37,361 nucleotides of DNA from Leyella stercorea (GTDB lineage Bacteria > Bacteroidota > Bacteroidia > Bacteroidales > Bacteroidaceae), in NCBI RefSeq assembly GCF_021531355.1, contig NZ_JADYTS010000029.1:1-37361 (forward strand). Reading direction: 5' to 3'. Positions 9,380 through 16,890 of the stretch are shown here, piece by piece. A program made the translations under genes and the position numbers. The notes beneath the pieces are model-generated. The model searched no databases. It was not told the DNA's origin and saw only the letters and a program-made list of their open reading frames with translations. Within the stretch, counting starts at the first letter, position 1. Every line of letters begins with the position of its first letter.

Positions 9380-9946
9380 ATGGAAAGACTTGTATTGCAA
9401 CGACTTAAAGAATGGAAAGAGCGTAAAGACCGTAAACCTCTGATTGTGAATGGAGCGAGACAAGTGGGAAAGACTTGGGCTTTACGTGAGTTTGCCAAAC
9501 GCGAATATGCCAAAGAGGCATATATTATATGCCGCAAAAACGAATTGGTTGAGCAGGTTTTCAAACAGGATTTTAACGTTGAGAGAATCTTACTTTCTCT
9601 CAGCGCTATTATCAATGTTGACCCTGCACAAATTCTTGTCAATAACCAAATCTTTTCTGAATATAAAGGGGGAATGACAGAAGAATATGTATTACAGGAA
9701 ATGAAGAGCAGGAACATCTCTCCGATATATTACCATAAGACAGATGACTCACGTCTGGAACTGGATTTTGTAATACAATATAAGGGAAAACTGTTGCCAA
9801 TTGAGGTGAAGGCAGAGGGCAATGTGAGGGCTAATTCACTAACGAATCTTCTCAAAGCGAATCCTAACTTACAAGCAGTAAGATTGTCTATGCTCCCATA
9901 TAAACAGCAAGAACAGCTTTTTTGCGTTCCTTTGTATGTTATATAA
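9380..9946 (+). pseudogene. DUF4143-type ATPase with a large in-frame internal deletion
   Basis: The ATG at 9380 starts MERLVLQRLKEWKERK, the usual N terminus of a second subgroup of DUF4143 ATPases, and gives 188 aa against roughly 390-450 for intact relatives. Walker A is present (NGARQVGKT). After about residue 75 (LSAIINVDP) the sequence jumps directly to the C-terminal part (ILVNNQIFSEYKGGMTEEYVLQEM), followed by the DUF4143 tail with LELDFVIQYKGKLLPIEVKAE (nuclease-like D...E-x-K). Walker B, sensor and central helices are missing, while the reading frame is preserved. I call it a remnant; a shortened protein could still be made, because promoter, iterons and frame are intact. It is flanked by the 36-bp direct repeats. 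Confidence 0.8.
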
Positions 9947-9976
9947 CTGTTATTGTCAATATTGTCGTTGATTTCT

Positions 9977-10012
9977 GCTTTTTATCCAATAAATACGCTG
10001 TAGTGGATAAAA
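9977..10012. repeat. 36-bp direct repeat, right copy
   Basis: It is identical to 9170-9205 and lies 30 bases after the stop of the ATPase remnant. It carries TTTTATCCA at 9980-9988 and TGGATAAAA at 10004-10012. Confidence 0.9.
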
Positions 10013-10027
10013 CCGTGTAAAAAATTA

Positions 10028-10058
10028 GGAGGAAAACCTATTGGTTCTCCTCCCTTTC
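10028..10058. terminator. Hairpin downstream of the glycosidase gene
   Basis: GGAGGAAAACC (10028-10038) pairs with GGTTCTCCTCC (10043-10053), one mismatch, 4-nt loop. It lies between the convergent ends of the ATPase remnant and the minus-strand glycosidase. Pyrimidine runs follow on the plus strand. Confidence 0.65.
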
Positions 10059-10088
10059 TACCTATAAACTAAATATTGCCATTAATAT

Positions 10089-12308
10089 TTATTTGTTGGC
10101 TTCTCCAAAGTCGAACTTACCATTGTCAACGCCCTCGAATACGAATACCGACGACTTAGGCATAGTGATAGTTATCTGCTTGTCGATGTCGGTAGCCTTA
10201 CCTACGGGCAGCCCCTCAATGCCTCCCTTACCAATGCGCTGGTCGGCGTATGAGCTACGAAGGGTGATGGTTGTCTTGATATAAGCAGGAATGTCGAACA
10301 CCTTGCGCAGGGTTGTTATTAGGGTCTGGCCTGCAACATCAGGATTGCGCAGAGCAAGCGTTGTCTTCTTGCCGTTCCATGCTGCCCATCCGTAGATGTT
10401 GGCTTTCTTGCCGTCCCAAGGATTGCCGCCTACCCAATGTACGTCGGGCAATACATCAGCATTGCGCTGCTGCCAGTCCATACCATCAGCAAGCTGCTTC
10501 CACAGTGTGCCCTTCTTGCCCTTATTGTTCTTTATCTCGTCGAGAAGCTTGTAGTCGGTGTAAAGCTCAACCATTGACGAGCCACAACCGAATGCACAAC
10601 GCATCTCGCGCACAATGCCGTCATAGTTCATTGTCTTAGACACTGCACCGAAACGGGTAAGGATTACACCGTGTGTCATCAATGTATTGATAGGACAGAT
10701 GGGCGAACGGTCGATGAAGTTCTGATGAACAAGGCGGTCGCGATAAGTAATCCACTGTTCGCGGTCGTCACCAACGCCAATAGTACCAAAGTCGCCTTCC
10801 TGACGCCATACAGCATCGCTCACATGAAACCAGAACGGTGAAGCCCATGTACCAACGGTAGTGTTGTAGAAGATGTCCTTACGCTTCTTGCGAACATCGT
10901 TCTCGATGCTGATGATTGCCTCGCAGTTCTCAAGTCCTGCATCGGTCATGTCCGGGCCTACAGCCGAGAACTGAGCGCTGATGCCGTCGTACTTGAAGAA
11001 GCGGAAGTCGTACTTGTCAATCATGTCGCTTGAGCACTTTACGAAGTAGTCGTAATAGGCAGGGTTGCTGAGCTGCATACCACCACGTCCGCGCCAGTAA
11101 CCACGGCGATATTCGCCACTTGCTCCATATCCGCCAACCGGACCGAGCCATGCACCGATACCTACGCCCATCTCGCGAGCCATAGCGTCAACCTTCTTGA
11201 ATCCTTCGGGGAAGTTAGGGTTGAATGTCCATGTGCCGTAAGCATCCCATCCGTCATCGAACACAAATGCTACGGGAGCTTTACCGTAAACGTCGTAGAA
11301 CTTCTTCTTCCAGTTACTCACTACGTCCTCGCACTGTGTGGCTGTCATATTCTCCGAATAGTCGCCCTTGAGGTTCAGTTTATCCTCAGCGTCGTACTTG
11401 CCACGGTTGCCGGGAGCATTGTTGCGGTCGATGTTAAGCTCATACCATGAGTTGTAGATTGTCATTGGATGCCATGCAGCAGCACGCTCGCGCTCGCTGT
11501 ATGCAAGGAACGAACGGCGTGGCTGACCCTCAGCCACAAGACCTACAACACTGCTTACGTTCCATGTCTTGCCGGCATTCAGTGTGGTATGACGCACCCA
11601 GTTGCCCACCATCGGAACTACGTCGCGGTTGTTGATAGTAGCGATGTCGGCAGGGTCTACATTATTAGTATTGACACCCATAGGAGTCTCAAGACCTGCA
11701 AATATCTTGTTGCTCAACAGTACAGCACCACGAGTGTTGCCCACAACAACGGGAGCCGACTTAGCCTTGCTATTGTCAACGGCATAAATCATAGGCTTGA
11801 TATTGTCCATGCGCACGTCCTTGTCTGATGAAATGCTCATCTCTGTACGCAGATAGTGCGAGCCGTCGCGCAACACAGCACGCCACTCCACCTTGATGTT
11901 GCCACGAGTAAATATCGCCTTAACACCTTTACCGTTGAAACGCTCTGAACCTTTGGCTGCCTTTGCATCAGCAGTATATGTTTCGCCCTCAACGCTCACG
12001 AGCTTCATATCCGAAGAAGCAAACTCAGTGCAGTCGGCAAGGCGCACACTGAACAGATCGTTTGACGGCAGCAAATCCATAGCACTGCATCCATCAAAGC
12101 GCAATTTGCCGTCAACAACAGAATAAGAAGCCTCCAACAGACTATTTGAGAGTACATACTTCTGGGCTTCTGCCTTCAATGCAGCTACTCCAGCCTGCTT
12201 CTGCTGCGGAAACACCACCCTCTGAGCGTTAGCTGTTGTAGCAACATTGCCCAACATGCAACCTAAGAGAAGTGCTCCAAACGTATTTCTAAGATTATCT
12301 TTATTCAT
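10089..12308 (-). CDS. Secreted clan GH-D-like glycoside hydrolase (alpha-galactosidase-like)
   Basis: This 739-aa protein has a signal peptide ending near TANAQ (about 29), so it is periplasmic or surface-directed. The N-terminal half is a beta-sandwich-like region. The C-terminal half looks like a (beta/alpha)8 barrel of the GH27/GH36 kind: YNSWYE (about 285-290), FVFDDGWD (about 348-355), FRFFKYDG (about 435-442, likely nucleophile Asp441) and SDAVWRQEGD (about 497-506, candidate acid/base). These motifs suggest retaining alpha-galactosidase or alpha-N-acetylgalactosaminidase chemistry; exact specificity is unknown. The IS982 copy ends 27 bases upstream of its ATG, so its native promoter or its link to ybjQ has been displaced. 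Confidence 0.75.
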   Translation of the reverse strand: MNKDNLRNTFGALLLGCMLGNVATTANAQRVVFPQQKQAGVAALKAEAQKYVLSNSLLEASYSVVDGKLRFDGCSAMDLLPSNDLFSVRLADCTEFASSDMKLVSVEGETYTADAKAAKGSERFNGKGVKAIFTRGNIKVEWRAVLRDGSHYLRTEMSISSDKDVRMDNIKPMIYAVDNSKAKSAPVVVGNTRGAVLLSNKIFAGLETPMGVNTNNVDPADIATINNRDVVPMVGNWVRHTTLNAGKTWNVSSVVGLVAEGQPRRSFLAYSERERAAAWHPMTIYNSWYELNIDRNNAPGNRGKYDAEDKLNLKGDYSENMTATQCEDVVSNWKKKFYDVYGKAPVAFVFDDGWDAYGTWTFNPNFPEGFKKVDAMAREMGVGIGAWLGPVGGYGASGEYRRGYWRGRGGMQLSNPAYYDYFVKCSSDMIDKYDFRFFKYDGISAQFSAVGPDMTDAGLENCEAIISIENDVRKKRKDIFYNTTVGTWASPFWFHVSDAVWRQEGDFGTIGVGDDREQWITYRDRLVHQNFIDRSPICPINTLMTHGVILTRFGAVSKTMNYDGIVREMRCAFGCGSSMVELYTDYKLLDEIKNNKGKKGTLWKQLADGMDWQQRNADVLPDVHWVGGNPWDGKKANIYGWAAWNGKKTTLALRNPDVAGQTLITTLRKVFDIPAYIKTTITLRSSYADQRIGKGGIEGLPVGKATDIDKQITITMPKSSVFVFEGVDNGKFDFGEANK

Positions 12309-12335
12309 TTACTCCTTTTATTATAAGTTCTATTT

Positions 12336-13110
12336 AACGTGAGTTCGACGAAATATAAGTGTCTGAAAATTTGGTGATTAGCGAAAATTATTGTAACTTT
12401 AATGTGCTTAAAATCAAAAGTTTACAAACAATAATCGCTATAATCACCGAAGACAAAGTTACTGAAATTTTTTGTATTGCGGATGACTTCTGCAAAGTTT
12501 TTGATGCCCAAATGGGAAAATGTACCGGTATTAGTTTCGTAGACAGCACACCTCTTCGTGTATGTAGAACCCAAAGAATCCATATTCACAAGACATTTAA
12601 AGGCATCGCACAAAGAGGCAAATGTTCTATGGGATGGTTTTTCAGCTTTAAGCTCCACCTTATATGTAATGAAAAGGGAGAATTGCTTAACTTCATGATA
12701 ACTCCTGGCGATATTGACGACCGTAAACCATTAGAATACAAAGCGTTTGTGGATTTCATATACGGCAAGCTTGTAGGAGATAAAGGATATATAAGCAAGA
12801 ACCTGTTCAATCGACTTTTCGTTGATGGAATACAACTCATCACGAAACTAAAAAGCAACATGAAGGGTTCTATCATGAAAATATCAGACAGGCTCTTGCT
12901 TAGAAAGAGGGCGATCATAGAGACCATTAACGACGAACTTAAGAATATTGCACAAGTGGAACATTCCAGGCACAGATCATTCGATAACTTCATTGTCAAC
13001 ACTCTTGGATCTTTGGCTGCTTATTGTTTCTTTCCTAAGAAACCAACAATTGCAGTTCAAAGGGCAGTAGATAGACAATTAACGTTATTCTAATTCGTCG
13101 AACTCACGTT
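12336..13110 (+). mobile_element. IS982-family insertion sequence, internally deleted
   Basis: Terminal inverted repeats AACGTGAGTTCGACGAA (12336-12352) and its exact complement (13094-13110) bound a 775-bp element. Complete IS982 elements are about 1 kb. If the TTAA at 12334-12337 and 13109-13112 is a target duplication, the element proper is 12338-13108. The transposase has lost an internal segment. The right end abuts the ybjQ stop codon and the left end lies 27 bases from the glycosidase start. Confidence 0.9.
12359..13093 (+). pseudogene. IS982-family transposase with in-frame internal deletion
   Basis: The longest reading (GTG at 12359) gives 244 aa. Recognisable transposase starts at ITEDKVTEIFCIADDFCKVFDAQM and then jumps straight to GKCTGISFVDSTPL. 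About 80-90 residues of the normal N-terminal half are missing, with the frame kept. The catalytic triad remains: D in SFVDS, D in GDKGYIS and E in AIIETINDE. The family start codon is expected just before ITEDKV, where this copy has ATA (ATAATCACCGAAGAC) instead of ATG, so normal initiation also seems lost. The protein is probably inactive; the inverted repeats could still be moved by a full-length relative elsewhere in the genome. Confidence 0.8.
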
Positions 13111-13426
13111 AAATAACAACAGCCGTACCGCTGCACGTCACCATAAGCATCGAGCCGCTCTCGCCTACTGTCTCATAGTCGAGGTCGATGCCCACAATGG
13201 CGTTGCATCCCATTCGTTCGGCACGCTCCGCCATTTCGCGCATTGCAGAATCCTTGGCTTCACGCAGCACCTTCTCGTAGGTGCCACTGCGACCGCCGAA
13301 GAAATCACGTATGCCAGCCATAAAGTCCTTAAACACATTGGCGCCGACTATTGTCTCGCCCGTCACCACTCCGCGATACTCACGGATGGGATGCCCTTCA
13401 AGGGTAGGAGTTGTTGAGAATATCAT
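13109..13426 (-). CDS. YbjQ/UPF0145 family protein
   Basis: This 105-aa cytoplasmic protein is of unknown biochemical role; the family has a small pentamer-forming beta fold sometimes labelled heavy-metal-binding. The start chosen is the ATG at 13426 ([24 protein letters not shown]), matching the family N terminus; the 13450 start would add eight residues. The conserved body is [17 protein letters not shown]...[13 protein letters not shown]. Its stop codon TAA (13109-13111) lies on the boundary of the IS982 insertion. Before insertion it would have ended about 25 bases from the glycosidase start on the same strand. Confidence 0.9.
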   Translation of the reverse strand: MIFSTTPTLEGHPIREYRGVVTGETIVGANVFKDFMAGIRDFFGGRSGTYEKVLREAKDSAMREMAERAERMGCNAIVGIDLDYETVGESGSMLMVTCSGTAVVI

Positions 13427-13751
13427 AATTCGTTGTTGTTTTGTTTTCAATTTTTATATCTCTATGATGTTTGACGCACAAAGAGTATAAAAAGTTGCAC
13501 AAGCATTCAACCGAAAACTGCATTACTTTTTTTATTGACGGCAATAGAGACAATAATAGACAACCATACGATTATAATAAAGTACTTTATAGTTGGTACA
13601 GCGCTCCTTCCTGTTAATTATGCAAATATAGTACAGGCAGTAAAAAAGTGTTACAAAATAAAAATCGATTATAGAGATTTGCGATGGTGTTTTCTGTGGT
13701 TTTGCAACGTCAATTGTTCATGTTTTTATTGATTCGGGGCTTCTTTGCCGA

Positions 13752-13839
13752 GCAAATGGACTACTTTTGCAAGGCAAAAGGGCTACAGTTGGAGAGCAAA
13801 ACGACTACAGTTGTAGGGCAAAAGGACTCCTTTTGCAAA
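13752..13839. repeat. Four tandem 22-bp repeats
   Basis: The units start at 13752, 13774, 13796 and 13818, each beginning GCAAA and containing a GGACTAC-like core followed by a TTTTGC or AGTTG segment. Units 1 and 4 have internal dyads (GCAAA...TTTGC), and unit 3 contains CTACAGTTGTAG. The copies are diverged but exactly in register. Confidence 0.85.
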
Positions 13840-13921
13840 AAAATGAAGCTTTTTGTGAGTTGTGACGATTGCGCATTTGGGCAGCATTCGTCGCAACCCA
13901 TTGTGTATCAGCAATATATCA

Positions 13922-13995
13922 CTAACCGCTCAAAACTCACAAATTTCGCACCAAAGATTTCCTTGTGCGTTCAACTCGTAGTTTTGAGCGGTTAG
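13922..13995. repeat. 16-bp perfect inverted repeat with structured interior
   Basis: CTAACCGCTCAAAACT (13922-13937) has its exact complement at 13980-13995. The 42 bases between contain a smaller dyad (GCAC...GTGC), so the whole may fold as a long hairpin. It lies 16 bases beyond the nahK-like stop. Candidate roles are terminator, small RNA or a MITE-like element. Confidence 0.8.
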
Positions 13996-14011
13996 AAATG
14001 CAAATATTGTA

Positions 14012-15094
14012 TTACAGCTCCTCGATAAACTTCTTCATCTCAGCCTCGTGCTCACGAGCCTTGAGGAAGAGGTGCCACTGGTTGCGGGCACGTGTGAGGT
14101 TGTGCTCGGGATAAGAGCACTTCCAGTAGTGGTCGCCGTTGAGGTAGTCCCAGAGGAAGCGTACTGCCTGCATGTATGGGAACAGTTCGGCAGCGTAGGG
14201 CAGCAATGAGATTTCGAGCGGAGTGAGGAAGCTTGAAGCCGACTCAACGTATCCGCGTGTGAAAGCCTCGAAGATGTCCATACGGAAGTCGATCTTGTCG
14301 AACTCGGGCGAGTCCTCGGCGATGGTGTTGGCTGCTGTGCGCAGGAAGTCGCCGTAGTCGCTCACGAACAATGAAGGCATCACGGTGTCGAGATCGATGA
14401 CACAAAGTACGCGGCCCTGCTTGTCGAACATCATGTTGTTTACCTTGGTGTCGCAGTGGCATACATGCTTCTGGAGCTTGCCCTCGCGGAAGAGGCGCTC
14501 GCCAAGACACATCTCGTCCATATACTTCTCGATTTCGTCGATGAAGTCCTTGACGCCTGCTGCACGTCCAGCACGGTCTTCCTTGACAGCCTGACGCAGC
14601 TGGTCGCGACGCAGCTCCATGTTGTGGAAGTTGGGGATGGTCTCACCCAGACGGTCGGTGATGTCGGCTACCTGCGACTCAAACTTGCCGAATGCCTTGC
14701 CAGCATGGTATGACGACTCGGGATTGACAGCGTCTACTGTCACAGCGTCGGGAATGAACATCGAGATACGCCAGAACTTGCCTTCCTCGTCCTTGATGTA
14801 TGTCTTGCCGCTGTCGGCCTTGATGAATGTGAGCACGCGACGGTCGATGTCGTCAGCGCCCTCCTTTACGAGCAGCTCACGGATATGTGTGGTAACCTCC
14901 TCGATGTTGTGCTGCAACAAGTCGACATCGGTGAATATCGAATCGTTGATACGCTGAAGCACATAGTCGGGTGCATCGGCCTCGGCTGTGGTGATTTTGT
15001 AGGTGTCGTTGATAAGTCCGTTGCCTAATGGCTTAACGTCTGCCACAGTGCCAGTGATGCTAAAGTGGCTGATGATTTGGTTGAGATTGTTCAT
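14012..15094 (-). CDS. nahK: N-acetylhexosamine 1-kinase-like phosphotransferase
   Basis: This 360-aa cytoplasmic kinase has the aminoglycoside-phosphotransferase fold. Along its length it resembles what I recall of Bifidobacterium NahK, which phosphorylates GlcNAc/GalNAc at C1: it has ALGNGLIND-type N lobe (LGNGLINDTYKI, about 23-34), YVLQRINDSIF, the catalytic loop HCDTKVNN (about 213-220), the metal-binding IDLDTVMP (about 233-240) and FLWDYLNGDHYWK...YPEHNLTRARNQ near the end. In bifidobacteria the enzyme salvages hexosamines from milk and mucin glycans. Here it would be a salvage step for amino sugars, consistent with NanS and the sulfatase nearby. It stands alone, divergent from the TraB-like gene. 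The kinase family is confident; the exact substrate is inferred from similarity. Confidence 0.85.
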   Translation of the reverse strand: MNNLNQIISHFSITGTVADVKPLGNGLINDTYKITTAEADAPDYVLQRINDSIFTDVDLLQHNIEEVTTHIRELLVKEGADDIDRRVLTFIKADSGKTYIKDEEGKFWRISMFIPDAVTVDAVNPESSYHAGKAFGKFESQVADITDRLGETIPNFHNMELRRDQLRQAVKEDRAGRAAGVKDFIDEIEKYMDEMCLGERLFREGKLQKHVCHCDTKVNNMMFDKQGRVLCVIDLDTVMPSLFVSDYGDFLRTAANTIAEDSPEFDKIDFRMDIFEAFTRGYVESASSFLTPLEISLLPYAAELFPYMQAVRFLWDYLNGDHYWKCSYPEHNLTRARNQWHLFLKAREHEAEMKKFIEEL

Positions 15095-15172
15095 TTTTTA
15101 TAGGTTGTTTTTGAAAATATTTCTCTGTTATTTACGTTAATAAAATCGGGCGTATACCCAAAATAAGACTCT

Positions 15173-15188
15173 TAGATTTGCAAATGTA
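15173..15188. promoter_or_regulatory. Back-to-back divergent -7 boxes for nahK-like and TraB-like genes
   Basis: TAGATTTG (15173-15180, plus) is followed without a gap by CAAATGTA (15181-15188), which reads TACATTTG on the minus strand. Both fit TAnnTTTG. They would serve the TraB-like gene (start 15264) and the nahK-like gene (start 15094) and cannot easily be occupied by polymerase at the same time. Confidence 0.6.
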
Positions 15189-15263
15189 CGCAAAATATCA
15201 AATAAAAAGGCTAAATTCACGCAATTATTGCAACAAGTAACTTATCATTTAACAATAAATAAT

Positions 15264-16169
15264 ATGAAAAAAGTGTTTTCTATCATTCTGTTGGCGCTTG
15301 TATGCGCCTTGACAGCCAACGCCCAACTGCTGTATAGCATATCGGGCAAAGACCTGAAAAAGCCCTCGTATGTATTCGGTACTTTCCATATTGCCAATAC
15401 GCCGTTTGTAGAAAAAGTGGCTGGAATACATACTGCTCTCGACAACACCGACCAGGTGTACGGCGAACTGAAATGGGACGACATGACCAATCCCGACTCG
15501 CTGCGTGCCATGCAGGCACACATGATGCTGCCTGAGGGCAAGACGCTGCAGACTGTGCTCAACGCCGACCAGTACAAGAAGCTCAACACGCTGCTGAAGC
15601 AGTATATGGGGGTTGACCTGAACAACCCGGTAGTGGGCGCTCAGATGGGACGCCTCTCGCCTGCCGCACTCCTTACGCAGTTGGATGTGTTGCAGTATAT
15701 GGCGGCACACATGGGCGAATTCGACCCTACCAACACCATCGACCAGTACTTCCAGGTACAGGCAAAGAACAACAACGAGCCTGTAGGCGGTCTGGAGACT
15801 ATGGAATTTCAGATGGGAGTATTGTTCGGTGCTTCGCTTGAGCGCCAGGTGGCTCAGCTCGACTGCTTCCTCAACCACACCGACTACTATGCCTCTCTTA
15901 CCGAGCGTATGGCTAAGGCTTATTATGCGCAGGACGTCAAGACGCTGCTCGACATAATGAACGAGAAGTTTGACGCCGCCTGCGATGCCACTCCCGACGA
16001 GATGGACCAGCTGTTATACCGCCGCAATGCCGACTGGGCAAAGCGTATGCCTGCCATCATGACGGAAAAGCCTACGCTGTTTGTCGTTGGTGCTGGACAT
16101 CTGCCTGGCGAACGAGGCATCATCGAGCTGCTGAAGGCTGAAGGTTATACTGTGGAGGCAGTGAAATAA
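15264..16169 (+). CDS. TraB/GumN family secreted protein
   Basis: The 301-aa protein starts at the ATG at 15264, which begins a clear signal peptide (MKKVFSIILLALVCALTANAQ); upstream codons in frame would spoil it. The two family signatures are present: GTFHIANTPF (about 39-48) near the N terminus and the C-terminal VVGAGHLPGERGIIELLKAEGYTV. Together they supply the conserved Gly-x-x-His and Glu residues for which a metallopeptidase-like activity has been proposed in TraB/Tiki relatives. Bacterial function is not established. The gene is monocistronic, divergent from nahK, and followed by the GAGAATT-type palindromic repeat. Confidence 0.88.
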   Translation: MKKVFSIILLALVCALTANAQLLYSISGKDLKKPSYVFGTFHIANTPFVEKVAGIHTALDNTDQVYGELKWDDMTNPDSLRAMQAHMMLPEGKTLQTVLNADQYKKLNTLLKQYMGVDLNNPVVGAQMGRLSPAALLTQLDVLQYMAAHMGEFDPTNTIDQYFQVQAKNNNEPVGGLETMEFQMGVLFGASLERQVAQLDCFLNHTDYYASLTERMAKAYYAQDVKTLLDIMNEKFDAACDATPDEMDQLLYRRNADWAKRMPAIMTEKPTLFVVGAGHLPGERGIIELLKAEGYTVEAVK

Positions 16170-16170
16170 A

Positions 16171-16359
16171 TTGAAAATTGAAAGTTGAGAATTGAGAGTT
16201 TCTTTAGTTGAGAATTGAGAGTTGAAAGTTGAGAGTTATGATATGCTTTACCACTTATATTTTCCTCGATACTAATTCATCGGTAATCATAACTTTGAAT
16301 TCTCAACTTTCAACTCTCAACTAAAGAAACTCTCAACTTTCAACTCTCAACTTTCAACT
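16171..16359. repeat. Heptad-rich imperfect inverted repeat
   Basis: The left arm (16171-16237) is made of 7-base units such as GTTGAGA, ATTGAGA and GTTGAAA. The right arm (about 16294-16359) is largely its complement and includes an exact match around CTCAACTAAAGAAACTCTCAA-like bases. A spacer of about 60 bases separates them. It fills the gap between the converging TraB-like and tadA genes, so it may act as a two-way terminator. Copy-number slippage of heptads is likely. Confidence 0.85.
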
Positions 16360-16374
16360 GGAGCTCCGCTCCTT

Positions 16375-16830
16375 TCACCTTCTGCTCTTGAAGAACTGCG
16401 TCATCAACTCTCTGCATTCGTCTTCGAGAATGCCCGTAGTGACTGTACATTTGGGGTGAAGCGCTTTTGGTGCAAACATGGAGTAGCCGCGCTTGTCGTC
16501 GCTTGCGCCATACACTACACGCCTTATCTGCGCCCACCCTATCGCTCCGGCACACATGATGCAGGGTTCGAGGGTGACGTATAGGGTGCAGTCGGTGAGG
16601 TATTTGCCGCCCAACTGATTGGCAGCCGACGTGATGGCCTGCATCTCGGCATGCGCCGTGACGTCGCCAAGGGTCTCGGTGAGGTTGTGGGCACGCGCTA
16701 TGATGCGGCCGCCAGCCACTACTACTGCCCCAACGGGTATCTCGCCAGCGTCGCGAGCCGCCATAGCCTCATCAAGAGCACGGCGCATGAACTGCTCGTC
16801 GGCAGCCTGTTGCTTCTGTTTTTCGTCCAT
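16375..16830 (-). CDS. tadA: tRNA-specific adenosine deaminase TadA
   Basis: This 151-aa zinc enzyme converts adenosine 34 in tRNA-Arg(ACG) to inosine. The ATG at 16830 (MDEKQKQQAADEQFMRRALDEA) fits the family start; the 16914 start would run into the birA coding region. The zinc and catalytic residues are visible: H-A-E in VTAHAEM (His60, Glu62) and P-C-x-x-C in LEPCIMCAGA (Cys90, Cys93). RRVVYGASDDKRGY follows, as usual. The gene is divergent from birA with 60 bases between starts, holding a -7-like TAATTTTG on the minus strand (16860-16867). Confidence 0.95.
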   Translation of the reverse strand: MDEKQKQQAADEQFMRRALDEAMAARDAGEIPVGAVVVAGGRIIARAHNLTETLGDVTAHAEMQAITSAANQLGGKYLTDCTLYVTLEPCIMCAGAIGWAQIRRVVYGASDDKRGYSMFAPKALHPKCTVTTGILEDECRELMTQFFKSRR

Positions 16831-16890
16831 AATAGTTATGTTTGGATTGATTGCAGATGCAAAATTAATTGATTTTATACGAAAACGTAA

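Larger units (their letters stand above)
13427..14011. other. Repeat-rich intergenic region
   Basis: No convincing gene is present. It holds four tandem 22-bp units (13752-13839) and a 16-bp perfect inverted repeat (13922-13995) immediately before the nahK-like gene's 3' end. Open frames on the plus strand are short, low-complexity translations of the repeats. Confidence 0.7.

Noticed and set aside
13752..13839. CRISPR or coding tandem repeat
   Set aside because: Units are contiguous 22-mers without spacers, diverged at all positions, and 22 is not a multiple of three, so neither fits.
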